33,681 nucleotides of DNA, from NCBI RefSeq assembly GCF_030695125.1, contig NZ_JAUYTP010000057.1, positions 1 to 33,681 of the forward strand, read 5' to 3'. The notes below the pieces were generated by a model. That model was not told the origin of the DNA. It saw only the letters and a program-made list of their open reading frames with translations, and did not search any database. Source of the stretch: Allobosea sp. GTDB taxonomy: Bacteria; Pseudomonadota; Alphaproteobacteria; Rhizobiales; Beijerinckiaceae. Of this stretch, positions 7,922 to 14,500 are shown piece after piece (within the stretch, counting starts at the first letter, position 1; each line of letters starts with the position of its first letter). The position numbers were made by a program, and so were the translations under genes.

Positions 7922-8365
7922 ATGTCCGACGCAGCCGACGTGTTGATCGAGCACTGCCGCGAGGCGGGCCAGCGCATCACGGGCCCTCGCCGCATCATCG
8001 CCGATGTGGTCGCCAAGGCCGACGATCATCCGGACGTTACTGAGATCTATCGGCGGGTCGCGGCCATAGATCCCGGCATATCGTTATCGACCGTCTACCG
8101 CACGCTGAAGGTCTTCGCTGCCACGGGGCTCGTCGAGCGGCACAGCTTCGCGGGCGGACGCGTCCGGATCGAGCCCGCATCGGACGTCCACCACGATCAT
8201 TTGATCGACACCGAGAGCGGCGCAGTCATTGAGTTCAGGTCGGAAGAGATCGAACGGCTACAGGCGCTGGTCGCGAGGGAGCTGGGTTTCGAGCTGACCG
8301 GGCATAGACTCGTGCTGTACGGGCGTCCTCTGGCCAAGGTGGAGCGCCGCGACCTGAAGCGCTGA
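7922..8365 (+). CDS. mur: Fur-family manganese/iron-responsive repressor (Mur-like)
   Basis: A 147-residue protein of standard Fur size. A winged helix (ISLSTVYRTLKVFAATGLVERHSF) is followed by a dimerisation/metal domain with SDVHHDHLID, which supplies the usual histidine ligands. There are no CxxC pairs, so the structural zinc site of classical Fur/Zur is absent, as in rhizobial Mur. AGGAGG... spacing (GGAGGAATTCATG) supports the start. It is divergent from mntH with a Mur-like box between them, pointing to manganese sensing; iron sensing cannot be excluded. Confidence 0.8.
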   Translation: MSDAADVLIEHCREAGQRITGPRRIIADVVAKADDHPDVTEIYRRVAAIDPGISLSTVYRTLKVFAATGLVERHSFAGGRVRIEPASDVHHDHLIDTESGAVIEFRSEEIERLQALVARELGFELTGHRLVLYGRPLAKVERRDLKR

Positions 8366-8483
8366 CGCAAGGCTAGTCCGCAGCAGGCTTTCAGCCGCAG
8401 GACGGCCTTGACCCCTCAGATCCCATATTGCTCCACAACATGCAGGCTGTCGTCGGCTCGGCGAAACACGAATTGGGGTCCGG

Positions 8484-9542
8484 TCAACGAATTGCGAGAG
8501 AGCCGGTCGTGTCCGTTCGGCCGGGAGCGTCGTCTCCGCCGAAGGGATCGGCGAGCGCGGCGTCAGGCCGGCTAATCTCGACTTTACCGGCGACCATGGG
8601 CTGCATGCGCTCTGGTCCGAGGCTCTTGAGCATCGCCCGGAAACTCTGGTGCATGCCGCCGTCCAGATGCGCGTAGCTCATCGCCGGCGTGCCGCTCCCG
8701 ATCAGCTCGGCGAACCGGGCCTCGTCGCGCGCCTGGCGCTGCGACACCAAGGGCTGCACCTCCGGGGCGATGTCGTAGGTCGGGCACGCCTCAGCCGGCG
8801 AGAATGGTCCCGCCCCCTCCTTGGCGTTGAACACGTAGCGGCGACCACAGGCCGCAAGCCGGGGTGGCTGCTTCGTTGCCTCGAAGTGGTCCGAGCCTTC
8901 CTTCAGGTTTTTCCAGAAGGCGAAATGGGCGTTGTTGCGGTGCCGCGCCATATTCTCGGGCGTCATCCGGAACGGCAGCGCCTGGACCTGGAAGCTGCGC
9001 TGCCCCCCGGCGAAGGCCTCGCGCGCCAGACCGTAGATCTCGGTGACGCCGTCGTCGGTCATGGCGAAGCAGCCTGCCGAGGTGCAGGCGCCGTGGACCA
9101 TAAGCGCCGAGCCGGTGGCGCCCTGCGACTTCTCTAGTGGGTTGGGGTAGCCGAGGTTGAAGGACAGGTAGAACTGCGAGCGCGGGTTCATCAGGTCCGC
9201 GGTCACCGTGTAGAACCCCTCCGGCGCCTGTCGGTCGCCCTCGCGCTTCTTCGGGCCAAGTTGGCCCGACCAGCGGCACATCGGGTAGGTCTTGAGCAGG
9301 GCGTACTGCCCGCTGCGGTCGCGCTTCCAGACCTCAAGCTCGCTCTCTTTTTTGAAGATCCGAACTAGGATGGGATCGCCCTGGCTCATGCCCTTGCCGG
9401 ACATCTCCGAGACCAGCCGTGCGGGGAGCGGTTGAAGATGCCGATCGTCACCCTCGCCAGTGACGCAGCCCGAGAGGGCGAGCGCGCCAAGCACGAGCCC
9501 GAGTGCAATTCGCAAGGTCGAGATTCGGATGGGTGAGAACAT
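8484..9542 (-). CDS. L,D-transpeptidase (YkuD/YafK-like) lipoprotein
   Basis: A 352-residue protein from the ATG at 9542. Residues about 8-26 form a lipoprotein signal with lipobox LALSGC (Cys26). A YkuD-type L,D-transpeptidase domain follows, with the signature HGACTSAGCFAM (His150, Cys158 as catalytic pair). The C-terminal third (after residue about 230) has no recognised domain. It resembles E. coli YafK/DpaA, which cleaves Braun lipoprotein from peptidoglycan, as well as YcfS-type crosslinkers. A MerR-type operator/promoter at 9599-9630 faces this gene, suggesting induction by the same metal signal as the ATPase operon. Confidence 0.82.
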   Translation of the reverse strand: MFSPIRISTLRIALGLVLGALALSGCVTGEGDDRHLQPLPARLVSEMSGKGMSQGDPILVRIFKKESELEVWKRDRSGQYALLKTYPMCRWSGQLGPKKREGDRQAPEGFYTVTADLMNPRSQFYLSFNLGYPNPLEKSQGATGSALMVHGACTSAGCFAMTDDGVTEIYGLAREAFAGGQRSFQVQALPFRMTPENMARHRNNAHFAFWKNLKEGSDHFEATKQPPRLAACGRRYVFNAKEGAGPFSPAEACPTYDIAPEVQPLVSQRQARDEARFAELIGSGTPAMSYAHLDGGMHQSFRAMLKSLGPERMQPMVAGKVEISRPDAALADPFGGDDAPGRTDTTGSLAIR

Positions 9543-9598
9543 GCGAGAATTTTTGCGCGAACGAAGCTGACAAATCGTCAAAAAGGACAGTTAACGGC

Positions 9599-9630
9599 TT
9601 GCTACAACCTGATGCCACTTGAGGTTCAAG
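9599..9630 (-). promoter_or_regulatory. MerR-type operator/promoter for the L,D-transpeptidase gene
   Basis: On the minus strand TTGAAC (9629-9624) and TAGCAA (9604-9599) are separated by 19 bases, the long spacer typical of MerR-activated promoters. Between them is the dyad ACCTGATGCCACTTGAGGT (plus strand, 9607-9625), closely matching those at 9995 and 17165. Confidence 0.65.
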
Positions 9631-9871
9631 AGAAAATTTGCGGCGTCCGCCCTGAGCCCGGACGTCTGGTCCACCAGCGCCGGAGCGCGACAACCGACCA
9701 GATCGCCTCCACGACGCCGAATGGCCAGGCGCCCTGCAGGAAGCCGTACACTGACCCGAGCGCACAGGCGACAGCGAAGCCTAGAACGAACCAGTGGCTG
9801 CGCTCTTCGAACGCGTAGGTGGCTAGCATGAGCGTCACGGCGAAGAGGCCGAAAAGGGTGAGGTTGTCCAT
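9626..9871 (-). CDS. Small conserved-looking inner-membrane protein, unknown function
   Basis: An 81-residue protein with two or three hydrophobic helices (LTLFGLFAVTLMLATYAF; FVLGFAVACALGSVYGFLQGAWPFGVVEAIWSVVAL) and a basic C-terminus (RRWWTRRPGSGR). The pattern resembles small proteins common in Rhizobiales chromosomes and plasmids, and I do not know a function. Its end overlaps the operator/-35 region of the transpeptidase promoter by a few bases. Confidence 0.6.
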   Translation of the reverse strand: MDNLTLFGLFAVTLMLATYAFEERSHWFVLGFAVACALGSVYGFLQGAWPFGVVEAIWSVVALRRWWTRRPGSGRTPQIFS

Positions 9872-9989
9872 CGAGCGATCTTGTACATGGCGGCGATCGC
9901 ACCCGTCGTATCCGATTCCGTTCGCCGAAGGAGCTACTGAGCTGCGACGCCCAGTCGCATCACATTGAGGACTTCTGTGCTCGGATGCG

Positions 9990-10021
9990 CTTGAACCTCA
10001 AGCCACTTCAGGTGCGATCAA
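9990..10021 (+). promoter_or_regulatory. MerR-type operator/promoter for the DsbA-like gene at 10042
   Basis: TTGAAC (9991-9996) is followed after 19 bases by GATCAA (10016-10021), with the dyad ACCTCAAGCCACTTCAGGT (9995-10013) in the spacer. The dyad differs from the ATPase-operon site in two of 19 positions. The weak -10 is consistent with a promoter needing MerR-type distortion. Confidence 0.65.
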
Positions 10022-10041
10022 ACCGCCAAGGGAGATTTTTC

Positions 10042-10677
10042 ATGTTCGCACGTCGCACGCTGCTTCGACTCTCTGCCGGTCTCTTCGCCACCAGCGTCAT
10101 CGGCCGATCGGCGAATGCCCAGCCCGCCCTTGCCGCCAAACTGCTGGAGCCCGGCCCGCTCCCGGAGAAGGTCTTCGGGGCAGCTGATGCGCCGGTCACG
10201 GTGATCGAGTACGCCTCGCTCACCTGCCATCACTGCATGAACTTCCATACCAACACGTGGCCGGCGTTCAAGGCGAAGTACGTTGATACCGGCAAGGTCC
10301 GCTTCATCGCGCGCGAGTTTCCGCTCGACCCGCTTTCGGCGGCAGGTTTCATGCTGGCGCGCTGCGGCGATGAGGCGAAATGGTATCCGATCGTCGACAT
10401 GCTCTACAGGACGCAGGAGGGCTGGGCTCATGCCCAAAAGCCGCTTGATGCTCTAACCCAGACGATGAAGCAGGCCGGATTCAGCGAGGAGAAGGTGAAT
10501 GCCTGTCTCCAGCGAGAGGACCTGTTCCGGGCGGTCCGCCAGATCCAGGAGCGCGCGAACAAGGAATTCGGCGTGAACTCTACACCGACATTCTTCGTCA
10601 ACGGCGAGAAGCGGACGGGCGCTCTGACGATCGACGAGTTCGACAAGATCCTTGCGCCGCTGCTGGCAGGGCGCTGA
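10042..10677 (+). CDS. DsbA-family thiol:disulfide oxidoreductase, second copy
   Basis: A 211-residue protein with a Tat-like or Sec signal (MFARRTLLRLSAGLFATS, cleavage near ANAQ) and a thioredoxin-fold domain with EYASLTCHHC (Cys62, Cys65) and cis-proline segment NSTPTFFVNG. CHHC is typical of alphaproteobacterial DsbA/BdbD-like proteins. The start at 10042 is chosen over the frame opening at 9985 because GGAG lies ten bases before it and the predicted promoter overlaps the earlier start. A MerR-type operator lies directly upstream. It is not adjacent to the dsbB-containing operon. Confidence 0.88.
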   Translation: MFARRTLLRLSAGLFATSVIGRSANAQPALAAKLLEPGPLPEKVFGAADAPVTVIEYASLTCHHCMNFHTNTWPAFKAKYVDTGKVRFIAREFPLDPLSAAGFMLARCGDEAKWYPIVDMLYRTQEGWAHAQKPLDALTQTMKQAGFSEEKVNACLQREDLFRAVRQIQERANKEFGVNSTPTFFVNGEKRTGALTIDEFDKILAPLLAGR

Positions 10678-10697
10678 TCACGCGGTGAGCCGCGATG

Positions 10698-11336
10698 CTA
10701 GCGAGACCCCTTGAGCGCGGCAGTGACGACGTCCGGACGACCCAGGAAGCGCCCGAGATCCTGCCAAGCGTTCTGGTTGTCCGGCGACTGTCGCCGAATG
10801 AAGGTCAGGCCCGATTTCGACCAAGGCAGGACCTTGTCGGTCTGGTTGTCGAGGACGAACTCGCCGCGGTCGGTGACGACGGTGAGAACGGCGTGGCCGC
10901 CGCCCTCCTTGTCGATCACCACGGTGATCAGCAGCGCCGAGAGGGGCCAGCCGCGCTTGATCAGTTCGCGCCGCTTCTCGAGGACGTAGTCCTCGCAGTC
11001 GCCCTTGTCGGTCTTCGCATAGTCCCAGTTCTCGATGACGCCGAACTGGTCCTGGTCCGTGACCGGCTCGATCGCCTGGTTGAACTTGAGGTTGACGGTC
11101 AGGAGTTCACTCCAGGCCCGGTCGTCGAGGCGCATGACAGTCTGCGCCGAGCGCGGCGTCCGGCAGTCGGTCGGGTTGTCGTCGCAGAACTGCGACCAGC
11201 CGATCGGCGTGCGCGAGGATTGGCCGGCGTGGAGATGGGCAAGGTCGGTATTGCCGGACGCGAAGGCTGGCGTGACCAGGGTCGAAGTCGCGATAGCGAG
11301 GACTATCGCGGCGATAACGCTCTGCCTTTTTTTCAT
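10698..11336 (-). CDS. Bacterial transglutaminase-like cysteine peptidase (BTLCP)
   Basis: A 212-residue protein with a signal peptide (cleavage near PAFAS) and a transglutaminase-like fold. The catalytic triad is readable: KGDCEDYVLEKR (Cys114), GGGHAVLTV (His148) and FVLDNQTD (Asp163). ATG at 11336 is preferred over 11348 because GGAGAG stands just upstream. BTLCP proteins are widespread in alphaproteobacteria and act in the periplasm; some partner with LapA-type adhesins and cyclic-di-GMP receptors, but no such partner is encoded nearby. It lies among envelope genes and may have a different role here. Confidence 0.88.
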   Translation of the reverse strand: MKKRQSVIAAIVLAIATSTLVTPAFASGNTDLAHLHAGQSSRTPIGWSQFCDDNPTDCRTPRSAQTVMRLDDRAWSELLTVNLKFNQAIEPVTDQDQFGVIENWDYAKTDKGDCEDYVLEKRRELIKRGWPLSALLITVVIDKEGGGHAVLTVVTDRGEFVLDNQTDKVLPWSKSGLTFIRRQSPDNQNAWQDLGRFLGRPDVVTAALKGSR

Positions 11337-11394
11337 GACGCTCTCCATGTCGTTGAGAGCGTTTCTAGCGAGGACGCGTTGAATTCACGCGAAA

Positions 11395-11419
11395 TTAGGC
11401 CCCTGAATTATAGGCCTAA
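11395..11419. repeat. Inverted repeat upstream of small ORFs
   Basis: Arms TTAGGCC and GGCCTAA enclose an 11-base AT-rich loop. A second pair (CTGAAT, ATTCAG; 11403-11426) is nested across it. The position in the divergent gap between the peptidase gene and the small ORFs suggests an operator or attenuator; its binding protein is unknown. Confidence 0.4.
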
Positions 11420-11477
11420 GATTCAGAATTCATTGATATTTCTTGCCACCTCATCAACCTTAAGGAAGGCTTTCGCC

Positions 11478-11564
11478 ATGGACCGTTTCGCTGCAGTCGA
11501 AGGCGCTGGCCGTGCGCTCGCCGCCACAGGCGCCATGACAATTCTCGTAGGCAGGGCATCATGA
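11478..11564 (+). CDS. Possible 28-residue ORF, unknown
   Basis: ATG at 11478 follows AAGGAAGG by about 10 bases and reads through to a TGA overlapping the next ATG as ATGA. The product (MDRFAAVEGAGRALAATGAM and eight further residues) has no recognised motif and a weakly hydrophobic centre. The good ribosome site and the stop-start overlap are the only evidence for translation; it could be a leader for the following gene. Confidence 0.35.
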   Translation: MDRFAAVEGAGRALAATGAMTILVGRAS

Positions 11565-11722
11565 AATCGCGCAATGGCGCTCTGGCCATCGCCCTGGTCG
11601 CACTCGCGGTCCTGTTCTACGCGGTCAGCGTGGTGAGGATGCGCGAGGTGGAAGACCGCCGCCATCAGACCGACCCCAAGGCGCACGCCTCTGGCGCCCC
11701 GGCATCATCGCCGCGCCCCTGA
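11561..11722 (+). CDS. 53-residue single-pass membrane protein
   Basis: ATG at 11561 overlaps the TGA of the preceding small ORF. The product has one clear membrane helix (ALAIALVALAVLFYAVSVVRM) and a hydrophilic tail rich in Arg, His and Pro. The helix resembles that of small CoxF-type proteins found with alphaproteobacterial cytochrome oxidase genes, but no oxidase gene lies nearby, so this is only a resemblance. Confidence 0.55.
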   Translation: MKSRNGALAIALVALAVLFYAVSVVRMREVEDRRHQTDPKAHASGAPASSPRP

Positions 11723-11808
11723 CCACCTGCGCGCAAGCGCGGTTCTTTCTCGGCCGTTCTTCCCCCCGCGCCTTTTGGCCTATGTCAGTAAAAAAGGCCG
11801 CGCTGGAC

Positions 11809-12726
11809 CTACAGGGGGGTCACGTGTCCCTCGGCGGCTCTGATCTCGCCATCCTCGATCTGGATCGTCGTGTGGGTCAGCCCGAATTCCGATCGCATGA
11901 CGCCGCTTGCAGCCGTGAGAATGCCGGCCGACTTCGTCATGTCGTCGATCACCAGATGGCAGCTCATCGCGTCCAGCCCAGACGTGATGGTCCAAACATG
12001 CAGGTCGTCGACGGCGACGACGCCGGGGAGGTCGGCGAGCTTTGCCTGTAGAAGCTTCAGATCGACCTCCGGCGGCGTACCCTCAAGCAGGATGTGTACG
12101 GCCTGCTTCAGTAGGCTCCAGGTGCGCGGCACGATGAACAGGCCGATGCCCGCGCCGACGATCGGATCGACGATCGTCCAGCCGGTGAGCAGGACGACGA
12201 TGGCCGCGACGATGACGCCGAGCGAACCCAGCATGTCGCTCAGGACCTCGAAATACGCGCCCTTGACGTTCAGGCTCTCGGACGATCCTCCCGAGAGCAG
12301 CTTCATGCTGACGAGGTTGACACCGAGACCCACGACCGCGACGACCAGCATCGGACCGCCGATGATCTCCGGCGGGTTCTGGAAGCGCTGGTACGCCTCG
12401 TAGAGGATGTAGACCGTCAGGAGCAGGAGGACGACGGCGTTGGTCAGCGCCGAGAGCACCTCGGCGCGGACATAGCCGAATGTCTTCTCCGGCGTAGCGG
12501 GACGCTCGGCGAAGCGGATCGCGATCAGCGCCAGGGCCAGGCCGCCGGCATCGGTCAGCATGTGGGCCGCATCCGCCAAGAGCGCGAGGCTACCGGTCCA
12601 GAGCCCGCCGACGACCTCAGCGACCATGAACGCCGTGGTCAGGCCCAGCGCCATCGCCAGCCGGCTCTTGTGCCTGCCGGCCGCGGTGCCTGTCGGAGCC
12701 GCGCCGTGCGAGTGCCCTGTCGCCAT
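11809..12726 (-). CDS. Cation diffusion facilitator, CzcD-like Zn/Cd/Co exporter
   Basis: A 305-residue protein with six membrane helices, a His-containing N-terminus (MATGHSHG) and a C-terminal cytoplasmic domain. Membrane metal-site motifs are LADAAHMLTDAGG in the second helix and FEVLSDMLGSLGV in the fifth; the Glu-variant of the latter is as in CzcD. ATG at 12726 is chosen over 12741 because GGGGAG stands eight bases upstream. CDF proteins export divalent cations in exchange for protons. It lies at the end of the ATPase-ICMT-LspA-PCuAC-like series, about 40 bases after the last gene. Confidence 0.92.
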   Translation of the reverse strand: MATGHSHGAAPTGTAAGRHKSRLAMALGLTTAFMVAEVVGGLWTGSLALLADAAHMLTDAGGLALALIAIRFAERPATPEKTFGYVRAEVLSALTNAVVLLLLTVYILYEAYQRFQNPPEIIGGPMLVVAVVGLGVNLVSMKLLSGGSSESLNVKGAYFEVLSDMLGSLGVIVAAIVVLLTGWTIVDPIVGAGIGLFIVPRTWSLLKQAVHILLEGTPPEVDLKLLQAKLADLPGVVAVDDLHVWTITSGLDAMSCHLVIDDMTKSAGILTAASGVMRSEFGLTHTTIQIEDGEIRAAEGHVTPL

Positions 12727-12767
12727 CGTGAAACTCCCCATGAACGCCTACTGAGTAGAACAGGCGC

Positions 12768-13322
12768 TCAGATGTGATCTTTGTGCTCGGGTTCGCCGAG
12801 GTTCTCGACCCGGATGTCGGCCGAGAGGCGGCCGGCGCGCTCGAAGACGAAGGTCACCGGGATGAAGCTGCCGGGCTCGACCTTGGTGTAGAGGCCGACC
12901 AGCGTGATCTGATGTGTTCCTGGCCTGAGCGACACCCTGCCATTCGCCGGCAGGGCGAGTTCGTCGAGCTCCACGGGACGGACGATGCCGGTCTTGGTGT
13001 CCAGAGCCTTCAGGATGGCGTGGTGGGCTGCGGCCGTTTCGATCTTGAGGAGTCGATCCGGGCGAGCGCCGCTGTTGGCGAAGGTCGCGTAGAATGGGAA
13101 CTGGTCGCCCTTCAGCGCCGATCCCTTGGCCCAGGGATGGATCACGGCGACGCCGCCACGCTGCGCCACCGGCTCGGGATGGATCTGCCCCATGGCGAGC
13201 AGACCAGCCCCGATCAGCACGCCCAGGCCCCCAAGGCGCCAGGCCGCTGCGCCCGAGAGCAGCGCAAAGGGCTTGGTCTCGGCGGCGGAAGCCGCCTCGA
13301 TCCATTGTCTGATCCGCCTCAT
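12768..13322 (-). CDS. PCuAC-domain periplasmic protein lacking methionine ligands
   Basis: A 184-residue protein with an N-terminal membrane segment (residues about 28-45) and a PCuAC-like domain. Compared with the intact PCuAC at 5461-5955, the first His is kept within AAHHAI, but the central Met is absent and HLM is replaced by HQI (TLVGL follows). The protein ends HKDHI. The start overlaps the lspA stop as ATGA. It probably still binds a metal in the periplasm, but not with the usual Cu(I) His/Met set. In an operon for divalent metals a Zn, Cd or Pb role is plausible. Confidence 0.75.
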   Translation of the reverse strand: MRRIRQWIEAASAAETKPFALLSGAAAWRLGGLGVLIGAGLLAMGQIHPEPVAQRGGVAVIHPWAKGSALKGDQFPFYATFANSGARPDRLLKIETAAAHHAILKALDTKTGIVRPVELDELALPANGRVSLRPGTHQITLVGLYTKVEPGSFIPVTFVFERAGRLSADIRVENLGEPEHKDHI

Positions 13323-13858
13323 GATCGGTCTCCTTGCGCGCCTGGAGAGACATTGGGCTGTGGGGATGCGGCCTCGGAGCGGGCCTTGCGATAGTCGGCA
13401 AGAGCGGCCAGCAGCATCAGCCCGACACCCGCCGAGATCGCGATGTCGGCGCCGTTGAAAGTCGGCCAGTGCCAATCGCCCCAGTGAAGGTCGATGAAGT
13501 CCGTGACGGCGCCCTGACGCCAGCGGTCCTGCGCATTGCCGAGCGCACCACCCGCAACCAGCGCCAGACCGACCCGCTCGAGCCGGATCCGGCTTCTGAC
13601 GGCCCAGACCATGAGGCCGATGGCGACGACGACCTTGAACGCGGCCAGCATGCCCGGCCACGCCTCCAGCGTGTCGCGGCCGATCCCGAAGCTGACGCCG
13701 TAGTTGAAGCCGAGGCGCAGATTGAGGAACGGCGCGATCTCGATGACGCGCGGCGGCGCCATCACATATGTGAGGATCAGCCATTTCGAGAGCTGGTCCA
13801 GCGCCGCGGCGGCGACCGCCCAACCAAGGACTTCTCCGAGCCGCTTCTGCAACGTCAT
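13319..13858 (-). CDS. lspA: Signal peptidase II (LspA), metal-operon type
   Basis: A 179-residue protein with four membrane helices. The catalytic aspartates are visible in GNAQDRWRQGAVTDFIDLH and in FNGADIAISAGVGLMLL. LspA cleaves the signal peptide of lipoproteins. Such accessory LspA genes occur in lead-resistance operons (PbrC/PbrB-C of Cupriavidus), where they are linked to phosphate release and metal precipitation. It is translationally coupled to the PCuAC-like gene after it and overlaps the methyltransferase-like gene before it by four bases. The housekeeping lspA is probably elsewhere. Confidence 0.92.
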   Translation of the reverse strand: MTLQKRLGEVLGWAVAAAALDQLSKWLILTYVMAPPRVIEIAPFLNLRLGFNYGVSFGIGRDTLEAWPGMLAAFKVVVAIGLMVWAVRSRIRLERVGLALVAGGALGNAQDRWRQGAVTDFIDLHWGDWHWPTFNGADIAISAGVGLMLLAALADYRKARSEAASPQPNVSPGAQGDRS

Positions 13859-14484
13859 GGCGTCGTGCTTTCCGGGGTGGTGCGGGTCCCGAGCCAACGC
13901 CGCACCCGCTGCTGATAGTCGCGATAGGGCTGGCCGAGGCTTCGCACGAGGACGCGTTCCTCGATGCGGACCTGGAGGACGATGGCGACCAGGAGCGCGA
14001 GCGTCAGCGCACCCTGAATGAGGCTGGGCAGCACGAGGAAAAGCCCGACGAAGAGCAGGGCCTGGCCGACGAAGACCGGGTTGCGCGAGATCGCGAACGG
14101 GCCGTTGTCGACGATCGGGCCGAGCTCGCCCTCCGCCGCACCGATGCGCCAGGAGGCGCCCATATGCCGCTGGGACAGGATCGCGAGGCAGGCTCCGACT
14201 ACGACAAGAAGATGGCCCAGGACATCGACCCACGGGCCGTCGAGTGTGCGTTGGAGCGGGTCGGCCTTGATAGGATTGCCGACCAGCGCCAGTACGATGG
14301 GCCAGATCACCGCGCCGGCGAAGGCGAGGCGGAACAGCGTGGCCGACAGCGCCTGCTTCTCGCGGCCTTTGCCGAAGAGCCAGACCGGCCGTCCCGCTTC
14401 CCTGGCGAGGATGGCCGACATGGCGAGGAAGCTGATGACGTAGACGACGGTCATCAAGTAGCTGGCGATCTCCATGCCGGACAT
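13855..14484 (-). CDS. Isoprenylcysteine methyltransferase (ICMT/PEMT)-like membrane protein
   Basis: A 209-residue protein with five or so membrane segments and the C-terminal ICMT/PEMT signature GPFAISRNPVFVGQALLFVGLFL followed by VRIEERVLVRSLGQPYRDYQQRVRRW (RNP and EE elements that bind S-adenosylmethionine). Relatives sit in many P-type ATPase metal operons with unknown substrate. Here it lies between the ATPase gene (16 bases away) and lspA (ATGA overlap). It may methylate a lipid or a small metal ligand; the substrate cannot be inferred. Confidence 0.8.
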   Translation of the reverse strand: MSGMEIASYLMTVVYVISFLAMSAILAREAGRPVWLFGKGREKQALSATLFRLAFAGAVIWPIVLALVGNPIKADPLQRTLDGPWVDVLGHLLVVVGACLAILSQRHMGASWRIGAAEGELGPIVDNGPFAISRNPVFVGQALLFVGLFLVLPSLIQGALTLALLVAIVLQVRIEERVLVRSLGQPYRDYQQRVRRWLGTRTTPESTTP

Positions 14485-14500
14485 GGCGCGTTCCTTCCGC

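Noticed and set aside
9601..10021. The related motifs at 9607 and 9995 as a long inverted repeat of a mobile element
   Set aside because: Similarity covers only operator-length sequence, each is placed as a promoter, and a third copy precedes the ATPase operon.
10695..11564. 289-codon plus-strand frame
   Set aside because: Most of it is antisense to the transglutaminase-like peptidase. Only the last 28 codons, with their own start, are kept as a possible small ORF.
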